From positions 4,712,001-4,776,000 of the forward strand of contig NZ_CP121666.1 in NCBI RefSeq assembly GCF_029714325.1: a stretch of DNA of 64,000 nucleotides. Reading direction: 5' to 3'. The number at the start of each line of letters is the position of its first letter. Positions within the stretch are counted from its first letter, which is position 1. The position numbers were made by a program, and so were the translations under genes. Source of the stretch: Bradyrhizobium sp. CB1717. GTDB taxonomy: Bacteria > Pseudomonadota > Alphaproteobacteria > Rhizobiales > Xanthobacteraceae. The notes beneath the pieces were generated by a model that worked only from the letters and a program-made list of their open reading frames with translations, searched no databases and had not been told where the DNA came from. Positions 1-9,377 of this stretch are shown here, piece by piece.

Positions 1-729
1 CTTCGACAGCTTCGAGCCGTCCGGGCCGTGGATCAGTGGGATGTGCGACATGCTTGGCAGCGCCCAGCCCATCGCGTCGTAGATCTGCTTCTGGCGGGCG
101 GCGTTGATCAGATGGTCGTCGCCGCGGATGACGTGGGTGACGCCCATGTCGTGGTCGTCCACGACCACCGCGAGCATGTAGGTCGGATTGCCATCGCCGC
201 GCAAAAGCACGAGGTCGTCGAGGTTCTCGTTCTGCCAGACCACGCGGCCCTGGACCTGGTCCTCGATCACGGTCTCGCCGGTCTGCGGCGCGCGCAGGCG
301 GATGGTGGGCTTGACGTCGCTAGGGGCCGTGGCCGGGTCGCGGTCGCGCCACATGCCGTCATAGAGGCGGGTGCGGCCTTCCGCGCGCGCCTTCTCGCGC
401 ATGGCGGCGAGCTCCTCGGCCGTGGCGTAGCAGCGATAGGCCTTGCCGTCGGCGAGCAGCTGCTCGGCCACCTCGCGGTGACGGGCGGCGCGGCTGAACT
501 GGTAGATCACCTCGCCGTCCCAGCCGAGCTCGAGCCATTTCAGGCCGTCGAGAATGGCCCCGATCGCGGCCTCCGTGGAGCGCTCCCGGTCGGTGTCTTC
601 GATCCGGAGCAGCATCTTGCCGCCATGCTTCTTGGCATAAAGCCAGTTGAACAGCGCCGTACGGGCACCCCCGATATGGAGGAAGCCGGTCGGAGAGGGG
701 GCAAAGCGGGTGACGACGGAATCGGTCAT
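1..729 (-). CDS. gltX: Glutamate--tRNA ligase, N-terminal part (cut by window edge)
   Basis: Class I aminoacyl-tRNA synthetase that charges tRNA-Glu in the cytoplasm. The reverse strand gives 243 codons starting [20 protein letters not shown], with the HIGH-type signature (HIGG) near residue 18, the RIEDTD segment and VIRGDDH near residue 207. The gene runs off the left end just after the KLSK part of the KMSKS-type loop, so the anticodon-binding half is outside the window. The start ATG is at 727-729; the ribosome site is weak. It is divergent from glnS with a 144-bp gap. Identification rests on strongly conserved motifs. Whether this copy is discriminating or misacylates tRNA-Gln cannot be told without the C-terminal half. 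Confidence 0.96.
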   Translation of the reverse strand, partial: MTDSVVTRFAPSPTGFLHIGGARTALFNWLYAKKHGGKMLLRIEDTDRERSTEAAIGAILDGLKWLELGWDGEVIYQFSRAARHREVAEQLLADGKAYRCYATAEELAAMREKARAEGRTRLYDGMWRDRDPATAPSDVKPTIRLRAPQTGETVIEDQVQGRVVWQNENLDDLVLLRGDGNPTYMLAVVVDDHDMGVTHVIRGDDHLINAARQKQIYDAMGWALPSMSHIPLIHGPDGSKLSK

Positions 730-873
730 TCTTGGCAGGGCCTATGCATTGGAGGCGGTGGTGTATAGCAGGACCGGAGCATAACTAAAGCCCGACGGCG
801 GGCGGCTGAAGGCCTTGGCGCGGCCACGCGAATTTGGCAGAAGGACCGCTGATTTCCCTACAGGATTTTCGTA

Positions 874-2550
<1,677 letters not shown>

Positions 2551-2558
2551 GGGATGAC

Positions 2559-2945
2559 ATGAGCAGCGAAGCCGACGCCATCGTTTCCGCCATCATCGCG
2601 AAATGGTGCGCCGGCTTCGCGATGCTCGACGCCGTAGCACTATCGTCGCTCTATTCGAAGAACGCCTTCTTCTTTGGCTCCAATCCAAAGCTCTACCGCG
2701 GTCGGGAGGGCGTAACGGCCTATTTCAACGGCCTGCCGCGATGGCGAAAGCCGAGCGTTCGCTTCTCCGACGTGGCTACGGCGCAGGTCGCGCCCGACGT
2801 GATCAACATGGCAGCCATCGCGTCATTCGACCTCGGCGAGGAAGCCGCGCCGCTTTCGGTCAAGATCACCTGGGTGATCGTGCGCGAAGATGACGACTGG
2901 AGGATCGCGAGCCATCACGTGTCGTCCAGGGCTGCGCTGATCTAG
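2559..2945 (+). CDS. SnoaL/NTF2-like small protein
   Basis: 128 residues from the ATG at 2559; an in-frame TTG at 2547 would overlap glnS. The protein has the cone-fold pattern of SnoaL/DUF4440-type proteins: an N-terminal helix (AIIAKWCAGFAMLDAVALSSL), then FFFGSNPKLYRGREGV and a C-terminal strand WVIVREDDDWRIASHHVS. Such proteins act as small-molecule isomerases, hydrolases or binding domains, and the substrate cannot be predicted. It sits 8 bp behind glnS. Its stop codon (2943-2945) lies inside the left inverted repeat of the element described next, so the original C-terminus may have ended differently. Confidence 0.8.
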   Translation: MSSEADAIVSAIIAKWCAGFAMLDAVALSSLYSKNAFFFGSNPKLYRGREGVTAYFNGLPRWRKPSVRFSDVATAQVAPDVINMAAIASFDLGEEAAPLSVKITWVIVREDDDWRIASHHVSSRAALI

Positions 2946-3870
2946 GGCGTGTACTCATAAATGCCTTCGAATGCGGAAGTTTTGCTAGCGTCCTCATCGG
3001 TCAGCAACCAGAGCGCGCCGTCAAAAGTTCTTTTGGTGACCATCGAGCGGGTATAATCTTGTTTGCGGCTGCCGACGGGAAACGCCGAATTCCCGGTGGT
3101 GCGACACAGGCAGCCATCGTGCCGTCGGCAGGCAAACACATCTCAAATTGCGATTGTTAGTTTCTGTTAGCGATTGGGCGCTGTCCCATCGCTTTGCACC
3201 GGGAGGTAACAATGAATCGGAAGATTCTTTTCGCCGGCATTCTAGCCGCTGGCTTCATGGCAGCGTCTGTGATGGCTCCTAGTGTCGGGCACGCTCAGGC
3301 AGACCCCAGGGTCACAAAATCCATGGAGACCCTCAAGTCCATGACAGCGAAACTGGGAGCGCCAAAGCTCGAGGGCAAAGACGCGGTCGGCGGCAAGGAA
3401 GCTCCTGCCCTGTATTTCGGTACGACCAAGGTCAACAACAATTTCGATATTGTTGACGCAGTTGGAAAGGAAGACGGCAAAGGGATGACGGCCACTCTGT
3501 TCGCGAAAAGTGGAGACGAATACATTCGCGTCTCCACGAGTGTACCGAAGCCCGACGGCAGCGGTCGAGCGGTGGGCACCGTACTGGCAGGACATGCGCT
3601 CGAGTCGATCAAAGCAGGCAAAGCGTATTATGGCGAAGTGCCTATTCTGGGAACACCGTACGTAACGGGCTACGAGCCGATGAAGGATAGCTCGGGCGCT
3701 CAAATTGGCGTCTACTATGTGGGTTACAAGAAATAACTAGCCCGTTCTCGGAGTTTTCTTGCTCAAAACCGCCGAGCCGGAACGAACTCGACGGGGTGGG
3801 GACTATTTTGCGTAGCTGGGGTGCCAGTCGCGCTGACCCGCCTGCGTCGGTTTATGAGCACGCGCCCTAG
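2942..3870. mobile_element. Segment bounded by 20-bp terminal inverted repeats, with Cache gene as cargo
   Basis: Bases 2942-2961 read CTAGGGCGTGTACTCATAAA, and 3851-3870 read the reverse complement of CTAGGGCGCGTGCTCATAAA: 18 of 20 positions match. The outermost CTAG could be a 4-bp target duplication of the IS5-family type, leaving 16-bp inverted repeats. Inside are the Cache-domain gene and an inner pair of inverted arms (about 3065-3078 and 3120-3135, core TGCCGACGG/CCGTCGGCA). No transposase is visible, so this would be a non-autonomous or decayed element. The repeat pair is seen directly; mobility is inferred. Confidence 0.5.
3212..3736 (+). CDS. Secreted single-Cache-domain protein
   Basis: 174 residues. 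The start at 3212 follows GGGAGG (3201-3206). Residues 1-29 form a signal peptide (KILFAGILAAGFMAASVMAP, ending VGHAQA). The rest matches a free-standing Cache_3/Cache_2-type sensor fold: GKEAPALYFGTTKVNNNFDI, a central segment ATLFAKSGDEYIRVSTSVPK, GTVLAG, then YYGEVPILGTPYVTGYEPM and GVYYVGYKK. Such domains bind small ligands in the periplasm, usually as part of chemoreceptors or kinases; here there is no signalling domain or membrane anchor. Its base composition is visibly lower in GC than the neighbours and it lies between inverted repeats, so transfer is likely. Ligand unknown. Confidence 0.85.
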   Translation: MNRKILFAGILAAGFMAASVMAPSVGHAQADPRVTKSMETLKSMTAKLGAPKLEGKDAVGGKEAPALYFGTTKVNNNFDIVDAVGKEDGKGMTATLFAKSGDEYIRVSTSVPKPDGSGRAVGTVLAGHALESIKAGKAYYGEVPILGTPYVTGYEPMKDSSGAQIGVYYVGYKK

Positions 3871-3995
3871 CGCCGGAGACGTGGGCGCATCGGTGAAGAG
3901 GTCGATAGCGGGTATGCCAGGCGCCATCTGGTGCAGTACGGCCTTCATCGGGCCAGATCCGTGAACAGGACAATCATGATGTCAGCTGCTCCACA

Positions 3996-4661
3996 CTATG
4001 ACAGCGCCGCCGCCCGAGCCGCTTCGTGGAACCGGCGGACTCGATCTAGGTCCTTGGCATGCGATCCGTCCTGATCCGTTCTCGTCTTGGAATCAACACC
4101 GGCTGGACGGACGGTTCGGATCGCTTCTGCGACGTTGTCCGGTCCGAGGCCGCCGGCAAGGACAACAGGAACAGGGGCGAGGTCCACGATCCGGCGGCTG
4201 ATACCCCAGTCGTGCGTCACGCCGAGCGCGCCGATCTGCTTGTCCGTGGCTCGATAGCTGTCGAGAAGCAGAAAGTCTGCAATGCCAACGTAGCTGCGGG
4301 CAATTGCGACGCTCTCCTCGCCGAACACCGGTACGCTTCTCATCACGACGATCCCGGGCAACATGTGCTTGAGCGAAGCAACGTCTTGCGGGGAAAGCAG
4401 CTCGGCGCTGGCTCCCAAATGGACGATCGAGGGAGCGAGTTCGCGCGCCCATGACGCAATCAAGGAGAGATCGCAGGTCAGAAACAGTGCTGAGAACTTC
4501 GATGGCGGTACAATTGCCGCGCCGATTTTGGAAGCTGCTGAAATCGGCAGCTCGCGCGGAAATCGGCCGTCGCCGACGAGCACTCCGATATGATCGACAC
4601 CAATGGCAGAAACAGCGGACGCCTCTTCGATGGTTGAGATTTCATAAACCTGGGTCAACAT
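3996..4661 (-). CDS. TrpF-like (phosphoribosylanthranilate isomerase family) protein lacking the catalytic Cys
   Basis: 221 residues. The ATG at 4659-4661 has GGGAG about 9 bp upstream; an in-frame ATG at 4688 would add nine residues. The (beta/alpha)8 pattern of PRAI is clear: VDHIGVLVGDGRFPRELP, IVHLGASAELLSP, DFLLLDSYRATDKQIGALG, PVVLAGGLGPDNVAEAIR and RPAGVDSKTRTDQDGSH. The usual first strand V-K-I-C-G, carrying the catalytic Cys, is replaced by TQVYEIS, while the second catalytic Asp (in LLLDS) is kept. The phosphate loop is also altered (GVDSKTR instead of GVDVSSG). It is therefore unlikely to be the tryptophan enzyme. The true reaction is unknown. Confidence 0.8.
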   Translation of the reverse strand: MLTQVYEISTIEEASAVSAIGVDHIGVLVGDGRFPRELPISAASKIGAAIVPPSKFSALFLTCDLSLIASWARELAPSIVHLGASAELLSPQDVASLKHMLPGIVVMRSVPVFGEESVAIARSYVGIADFLLLDSYRATDKQIGALGVTHDWGISRRIVDLAPVPVVLAGGLGPDNVAEAIRTVRPAGVDSKTRTDQDGSHAKDLDRVRRFHEAARAAALS

Positions 4662-4762
4662 TGGGCATAGCTCCCGCGCGGCGGACATTAAGCATAAGAC
4701 ATCCGAAGGCGGCGTTTGGCAAAGCCTCAGCGTGCTCGCCCAGAGAGGACATTGCGTCGGTT

Positions 4763-5038
4763 TCAAGCCTCTGGTTTCCTGACGAAGCCAAAATACAAAC
4801 AGAGCAAGAAGAGGATGAAATGGACGATGGATCGGCCTCCGCTGATCCGAGGTGTTTCGACGAAACTTGTCCCCAACAGAGGCACCGAAACTTCGGCGAG
4901 ATAGAGATAGAACAAAATGCCCGCTGACACGAAGAACGCGCCTGCCAGAAATTTGCGAAAGTCCCTGTTTCGCCAGGCGAGGTAGAGGCTCCCGGTCGCC
5001 ATGATGACAGCTGCGACTATGTACAGGGCAATTGTCAT
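4763..5038 (-). CDS. Small membrane protein of unknown function
   Basis: 91 residues, starting MTIALYIVAAVIMATG. The start at 5036-5038 has a strong ribosome site (GAGGAGG about 5 bp upstream), which argues against the longer reading. Three hydrophobic segments are visible: residues 3-20, about 32-50 (FLAGAFFVSAGILFYLYLA) and about 72-88 (SIVHFILFLLCLYFGFV), followed by a basic end FVRKPEA. No family is recognised. It lies 101 bp upstream of the TrpF-like gene on the same strand and 121 bp downstream of the RNase Z-like gene, so it may belong to a loose three-gene unit. Confidence 0.72.
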   Translation of the reverse strand: MTIALYIVAAVIMATGSLYLAWRNRDFRKFLAGAFFVSAGILFYLYLAEVSVPLLGTSFVETPRISGGRSIVHFILFLLCLYFGFVRKPEA

Positions 5039-5159
5039 CCGTTCCTCCTCGTTGCCTTTCCAACATATCTGGAGCCGCACCGGTTTCCGATACCCAGCTG
5101 GCAGATGTCGCTCCTCGGACATGACTTTCCACTCGGGTCCTGCCGCTCGGGTCTTCGCG

Positions 5160-6164
5160 TCAGGCGCGAGATGCCCTGAAAGCCGCCATCACCTCCGCAA
5201 GCATCCGCTCCTGCTCTCCCGCATAGCGCGGCGAGAAGTGAAATGGCTCAATGCGCCGTACGTTGGCTTCCCGCGCGATTTCCCCGGCAGCCGTGGTTGT
5301 AAGATGAGCCCGCTCTCGCGCCAATGTGGCGTCGGCCCCCGCAAATGCCGCCTCGATGAACAGGATGTCCGCATTCTGAATCAGCGCCACGATGGCGGAA
5401 CGATTGTCCGGCGTGTCGGCGACATCGGTCACATAGGCGATTTTCTGGCCGGCTGTGATCGTCAGGAGATCGCGCAGGCTGGCGAGTGGGACGAGGTGGT
5501 CCGCCGTCGCTGCTTCATCAATACGGATAAGGTGATCGTCGGCGCGACGCTCGGCGACGGCCTTCTTCAGCGAGAGCAACCAGGGACCGACGGGCAGTCC
5601 GCGCTCCAACAGCCGGTTCTTCCATACGTTGATATGTGCGGCCTCCTGCAGCGCAAAGGCGAGGCAGGGCGTGCCATGTTCAAGGATCGCGGCTGACACG
5701 CGATGGGTTGGTTCATCGCAGAGTATGCCGCCAAAGGTCTTGCGAGAGACTGATGGCTCTGCCGCGAACGCCTTCCTCAGGCGGAACCGCGTGGTCGAGA
5801 TGGAATCCGCCGCTCCGAGTTCGCTTACATCGAAAACGAGATCGCAGGGATAGGTTTCGACCAGGTTCCAGCGATAGGCCTGAAGCTTGTGAAAGACGTG
5901 CTCGGCAAAGCCGGACGGACCGAACAGCTGCACCGATTTCTCGTGCCCGACGAGCAAGCGAAGCAGATGGTCGAAGCCCACGAAATGATCGATATGCGCA
6001 TGCGAGACGAAGACCTGGTCGACGCGCCGTATCCTCCGCGGCGCCAGTGAAGCAATCTCTCCGACATCGAACAGAAGACTTCGCCTTTCGAACAGCGTTT
6101 CGACATAGACCGTCGGGTCGCCGTAGCGACCATTGACCAGGCTCGGATGGAAAAGTGGTCGCAT
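5160..6164 (-). CDS. Metallo-beta-lactamase-fold hydrolase, RNase Z-like
   Basis: 334 residues. The metal-binding motif SHAHIDHFVGFDHLLRLL near residue 54 matches HxHxDH. Further features are LLFDVGE, ILEHGTPCLAF, AYVTDVADT (second metal shell), LFIEAAF and a late His in IEPFHFSPRY. This order (H-x-H-x-D-H, then D in TDVADT, then H near the end) is that of the RNase Z/ElaC group. RNase Z matures tRNA 3' ends, but many paralogs in bacteria have other phosphodiesterase roles, and the length and N-terminus differ from canonical Rnz. The start codon at 6162-6164 is the most likely one. Substrate uncertain. Confidence 0.82.
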   Translation of the reverse strand: MRPLFHPSLVNGRYGDPTVYVETLFERRSLLFDVGEIASLAPRRIRRVDQVFVSHAHIDHFVGFDHLLRLLVGHEKSVQLFGPSGFAEHVFHKLQAYRWNLVETYPCDLVFDVSELGAADSISTTRFRLRKAFAAEPSVSRKTFGGILCDEPTHRVSAAILEHGTPCLAFALQEAAHINVWKNRLLERGLPVGPWLLSLKKAVAERRADDHLIRIDEAATADHLVPLASLRDLLTITAGQKIAYVTDVADTPDNRSAIVALIQNADILFIEAAFAGADATLARERAHLTTTAAGEIAREANVRRIEPFHFSPRYAGEQERMLAEVMAAFRASRA

Positions 6165-6483
6165 GGCAAACTGTGCTGCTGCAACAGCGCCCGATGGATT
6201 TCCCGTATTTGGCCAACGTTGATGGATTCCGCGTCGGGCAAGATCGAGCTAGAATACACCAATCGGATCGCGCTCGTGCCGGTATCATCGCGGGCATGGG
6301 GACGGTATTGCGCGGCACCATTGGTTCCTCGCCAGAGGGCAATTGGTCTTGAGATCGGCGATCCGGTCGCGCTCGCAGGCGCCGACTTACGATCCGTGGT
6401 CCGGCTGCGTCAGCCGCGGTCCGGATCGTGAAAGATCTGGTCAAGCGCGAGCCTGACGTGTTCCGCAGCCCGAGGAGAGAGCC
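6165..6483. other. Intergenic region between divergent genes
   Basis: A 319-bp gap between the RNase Z-like gene (leftward) and the PEBP gene (rightward). It presumably holds both promoters. Open frames cross it on both strands, but none has a ribosome site, hydrophobic pattern or family resemblance. The ribosome site GAGGAGAG of the PEBP gene lies at the right end. Confidence 0.5.
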
Positions 6484-6933
6484 ATGAAACTCGTTTCAAG
6501 CGCCTTCGCCGATGGTGCCGCAATTCCGCGACGGTTTACCTGTGATGGCGAAAATCTTTCGCCCCCGCTGCAATGGTCCGACGCGCCAGAGGGGGCGCGG
6601 AGTTTTGTCCTGCTGTGCGACGATCCCGATGCTCCCGGCGGCACATGGCATCATTGGGCGGTTTACGATATTCCGCCGGCCACAATGGAATTTGCAGTCA
6701 ATACCGCGCAGAACACCAGGCTGAAGCAGGGGGGCAACGATTTTCGCAAAATGGGTTATGGCGGCCCGTGTCCACCGCATGGCCATGGGCCGCACCATTA
6801 TCACTTCCGGCTGCTTGCCCTCTCGATGGAGGACCTTCCCGTAAAGGCCAATGCGTCCTGTCGGGACATTGAACGAGAGGCACGCAAGCACGTCATCGCG
6901 GAAGCGATCCTCGTTGGTTGGTATGAGAGGTAG
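6484..6933 (+). CDS. YbhB/YbcL-type Raf-kinase-inhibitor-like (PEBP) protein
   Basis: 149 residues, the usual length for bacterial PEBP proteins. The family signatures are SSAFADGAAIPRRFTCDGEN, LSPPLQWSDAPEGARSFVL, DDPDAPGGTWHHWAVYDIP and YGGPCPPHGHGPHHYHF, forming the anion-binding pocket with Asp and His residues. These cytoplasmic proteins bind phosphorylated or phospholipid-like ligands; in bacteria the physiological role is mostly unknown. The start at 6484 follows GAGGAGAG closely. No signal peptide is present. The downstream neighbour (glnA-like) converges on it with a gap of about 30 bp. Confidence 0.92.
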   Translation: MKLVSSAFADGAAIPRRFTCDGENLSPPLQWSDAPEGARSFVLLCDDPDAPGGTWHHWAVYDIPPATMEFAVNTAQNTRLKQGGNDFRKMGYGGPCPPHGHGPHHYHFRLLALSMEDLPVKANASCRDIEREARKHVIAEAILVGWYER

Positions 6934-6965
6934 GCCGGCGAAAGGCCTGGGGCGGAGGACCGCCG

Positions 6966-8396
6966 CTAGATGTCATAGTAAAGGTGGAACTCGTAGGGAT
7001 GCGGTCGCAGCCGGATCGGATCGACCTCCTTCTTTCGCTTGTAGTCGAGCCAGGTCTCAATCACGTCGGCGGTGAAGACGTCGCCGCGTAGCAGGAACGC
7101 GTGATCGCGCTCGAGCGCGTCCAGCGCCTGGTCCAGCGATCCTGGCGTCGACTTCACCTCCTTCGCTTCGTCAGGCGGGAGGTCGTAAAGGTTCTTGTCG
7201 ATCGGGCTGCCCGGGTCGATCCGTTTGTCGATGCCGTCGAGGCCGGCCATCAGCATTGCGGCGAAGGCCAGATAGGGATTGCAGGAGGGATCAGGCGAAC
7301 GAAATTCGACGCGCTTGGCGCGCGGATTGGGCGAATACATCGGAATCCGGCAGCAGGCGGAGCGATTGCGCTGGGAGTAGACGAGGTTGATCGGAGCTTC
7401 ATAACCCGGCACCAGGCGCCGGTAGGAGTTCGTGGTGGGGGCGCAGAGCCCGCACAACGCCCAGGCGTGGCTCAAAAGCCCGCCGATATAGTAGCGCGCA
7501 AGCTGGCTCAGCTCGGCGTAGTCGCCCTTGTCGTAGAACAAATTGGTCTCGCCCCTCCAGAGGGACTGATGAACGTGCATGCCCGAAGCGTTGTCCTCGA
7601 ACAGCGGCTTCGGCATGAATGTCGCGGTCTTGCCGTGCTGATGCGCGGTGTTCTTGACCACGTATTTGTAGATCATCAAATTGTCGGCCATGCGGGTCAG
7701 CGTGGTGAAGCGCATGTCGATCTCGTTCTGGCCGCCGGTCGCGACCTCATGATGATGGGCTTCGATCTGGATCCCCAGAGATTCCATCGTCAGCACCATT
7801 TCGGTGCGTAGCGCCTGCATGCTGTCGGTCGGAGGAACGGGAAAGTATCCTTCTTTCGGGCGCGGCTTGTGGCCGAGATTCGGTCCTTCATCCGTCCCGG
7901 TGTTCCAGCTCCCTTCGCTGGAGTCGATTGCGTGCATGGCGAAGTTGATGCCCTGTCCGTAGCGGACCTCGTCGAAGACGAAGAACTCGGCCTCCGGGCC
8001 GAAATAGCTCGTATCGGCGCGCCCGGTACTCTTAAGGTAGGTTTCGGCCTTCTGGGCGATGTAGCGGGGGTCCCGGCTATAGGATTGGCCGGTCACGGGG
8101 TCGCGGATGTTGCAGATGAGAACCAGCGTCTTGGCCGGACTATAGGGGTCGACGAAGGTCGTCGTCGGATCCGGGACGACGAGCATGTCGCTTTCCTGGA
8201 TCTCCTGGAAGCCGCGGATCGATGAGCCATCGAATCCAATGCCCTCATTGAGTGCATCGGCATTCACCGCGCTCGGCGGCACGGAAAAATGTTGCCACAT
8301 CCCCGGCAGGTCGGTGAACCGCAAATCGATCATCTGGACTTTCTCGTCCGTGATCGCCTTCACGAGGTCTTCGGCTGTCGTACATTTCGCAACCAT
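6966..8396 (-). CDS. glnA: Type I glutamine synthetase paralog
   Basis: 476 residues. It makes glutamine from glutamate, ammonia and ATP. Motifs seen: [26 protein letters not shown] near residue 54, EAEFFVFD near 135, [14 protein letters not shown] near 214, the ATP-site [19 protein letters not shown] near 256, NRSACCRIP near 344, and a potential adenylylation tyrosine (Tyr404) in NLYDLPPDE. It differs from the main rhizobial GlnA (which begins with a TAKDVLK-type sequence and follows glnB): there is no PII gene here and the gene stands alone. The start ATG follows GGGAG. It is probably a secondary GSI; the symbol marks the family only. No sigma-54 promoter was found upstream. Confidence 0.9.
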   Translation of the reverse strand: MVAKCTTAEDLVKAITDEKVQMIDLRFTDLPGMWQHFSVPPSAVNADALNEGIGFDGSSIRGFQEIQESDMLVVPDPTTTFVDPYSPAKTLVLICNIRDPVTGQSYSRDPRYIAQKAETYLKSTGRADTSYFGPEAEFFVFDEVRYGQGINFAMHAIDSSEGSWNTGTDEGPNLGHKPRPKEGYFPVPPTDSMQALRTEMVLTMESLGIQIEAHHHEVATGGQNEIDMRFTTLTRMADNLMIYKYVVKNTAHQHGKTATFMPKPLFEDNASGMHVHQSLWRGETNLFYDKGDYAELSQLARYYIGGLLSHAWALCGLCAPTTNSYRRLVPGYEAPINLVYSQRNRSACCRIPMYSPNPRAKRVEFRSPDPSCNPYLAFAAMLMAGLDGIDKRIDPGSPIDKNLYDLPPDEAKEVKSTPGSLDQALDALERDHAFLLRGDVFTADVIETWLDYKRKKEVDPIRLRPHPYEFHLYYDI

Positions 8397-8522
8397 GGCT
8401 TCGCTCCCAGGTCAGCGTCCCGAGATCGCGTAGCCGTTCGGCCGCAACCTGGCGGCTCGCGACGGACTGTGGTCCACGTTCGGCGTTGTCGCCGCAGTCA
8501 GGCAGGCTTTGCGCGCCGGCAG

Positions 8523-8705
8523 TCAGCTTTGGTGCGGCCCGCGCATCAGCTTCATCGCATCTTCGATGTGCCGCCAGGTTTTTGCCAATTCGAGCTCGCC
8601 CTTCTGCTCGAGGTCGATGGCGTTTTGAGCGGCTTCCGCAATGGCCTTGGGGCCATGGGCTTCAAGCAACTGCCGCGCATAGTCGTGGATTTCCATTTCT
8701 CGCAT
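8523..8705 (-). CDS. Small hypothetical protein, 60 residues
   Basis: Starts MREMEIHDYARQLLEAHG, with GGGAG about 8 bp before the ATG at 8703-8705. The protein is mostly helical and charged (AIAEAAQNAIDLEQKGELEL, then AKTWRHIEDAMKLMRGP). It has no membrane segment and no cysteine. The composition looks like one of the short conserved proteins common in Bradyrhizobium, but I cannot name a family. It lies 126 bp upstream of the glutamine synthetase on the same strand. Confidence 0.7.
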   Translation of the reverse strand: MREMEIHDYARQLLEAHGPKAIAEAAQNAIDLEQKGELELAKTWRHIEDAMKLMRGPHQS

Positions 8706-8950
8706 GGCGTCATCTCCCTCTGCTCCGGGCGCGAATTTCCGCGGCACCGGGAACGGTCGACATTGACACCTGTCAAGCGGCGACAGTCTGCATCCGGGTG
8801 CGCCGCACTCGCAAGGGCCCTCTCCGGGCATGGGCGGCCGGGCCTGGACGCCGGCTCCCGGACCGGCCCTCGCGGCAACACAACGCAGGCCGGACGGATG
8901 GTTCATCATCGCTGCGCCCCCATATGAATACCAGAAGGGAGGTGAGCATC

Positions 8951-9313
8951 ATGCGCATCCAACATTGGCAAGACGCTGCCAGCCTGTTGGTGGGCGTATG
9001 GCTGGTCCTGTCGTCCTTTGTCCTCGGCTTATCCGGGGCGGCGGTGTGGATCACTATCGCGCTCGGGCTGGGCGTCATGCTGTTTGCCGTGGAAGCCTTT
9101 GTCATCCCGTCTGACCTGGAAGAATGGGGCGAAATGCTGCTGGGACTGGCTCTGGTGGCGGCACCCTGGTCTGTCGGCTACGAGTCCGCATCCGCCACGG
9201 TCAGCAGCGTAGTGTCCGGCCTATTAGTGATCTTGCTCGCTGTCTGGGAATTGATGACCGATCACAACTTCAGTGCCTGGTGGCACGATCACTGGCCTCA
9301 CCGCGCCGGCTGA
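8951..9313 (+). CDS. SPW-repeat membrane protein
   Basis: 120 residues. The start at 8951 has GGGAGGTGA upstream, a strong ribosome site that sets the start and rejects the longer upstream reading. Four hydrophobic helices are seen (about residues 8-28, 30-50, 58-74 and 84-102). Two tryptophan-centred motifs fit the SPW repeat family: HWQDAASLLVGVWLVLSS at the start and WGEMLLGLALVAAPWSVGY in the middle. The tail is His/Trp-rich (NFSAWWHDHWPH). SPW proteins are inner-membrane proteins of unknown function, often near stress genes. Confidence 0.85.
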   Translation: MRIQHWQDAASLLVGVWLVLSSFVLGLSGAAVWITIALGLGVMLFAVEAFVIPSDLEEWGEMLLGLALVAAPWSVGYESASATVSSVVSGLLVILLAVWELMTDHNFSAWWHDHWPHRAG

Positions 9314-9377
9314 GACGAGAGGTTGCCGGCTCTTCTCCGACCGCCATCGTTTGGCGGCCGGAGGAGAGGCGATGACG

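Noticed and set aside
2942..3139. 65-codon frame on the minus strand inside the inverted-repeat segment
   Set aside because: Thought to be a transposase remnant, but no recognisable motif or ribosome site, so not listed as a gene.
4662..5132. N-terminal extension of the TrpF-like protein to 378 residues
   Set aside because: The extension runs through the small membrane protein gene in another frame; GGGAG before 4661 supports the short form.
8397..8522. Sigma-54 promoter for the glutamine synthetase paralog
   Set aside because: Looked for GG-N10-GC on the minus strand; no site with TGGC and TTGC parts was found.
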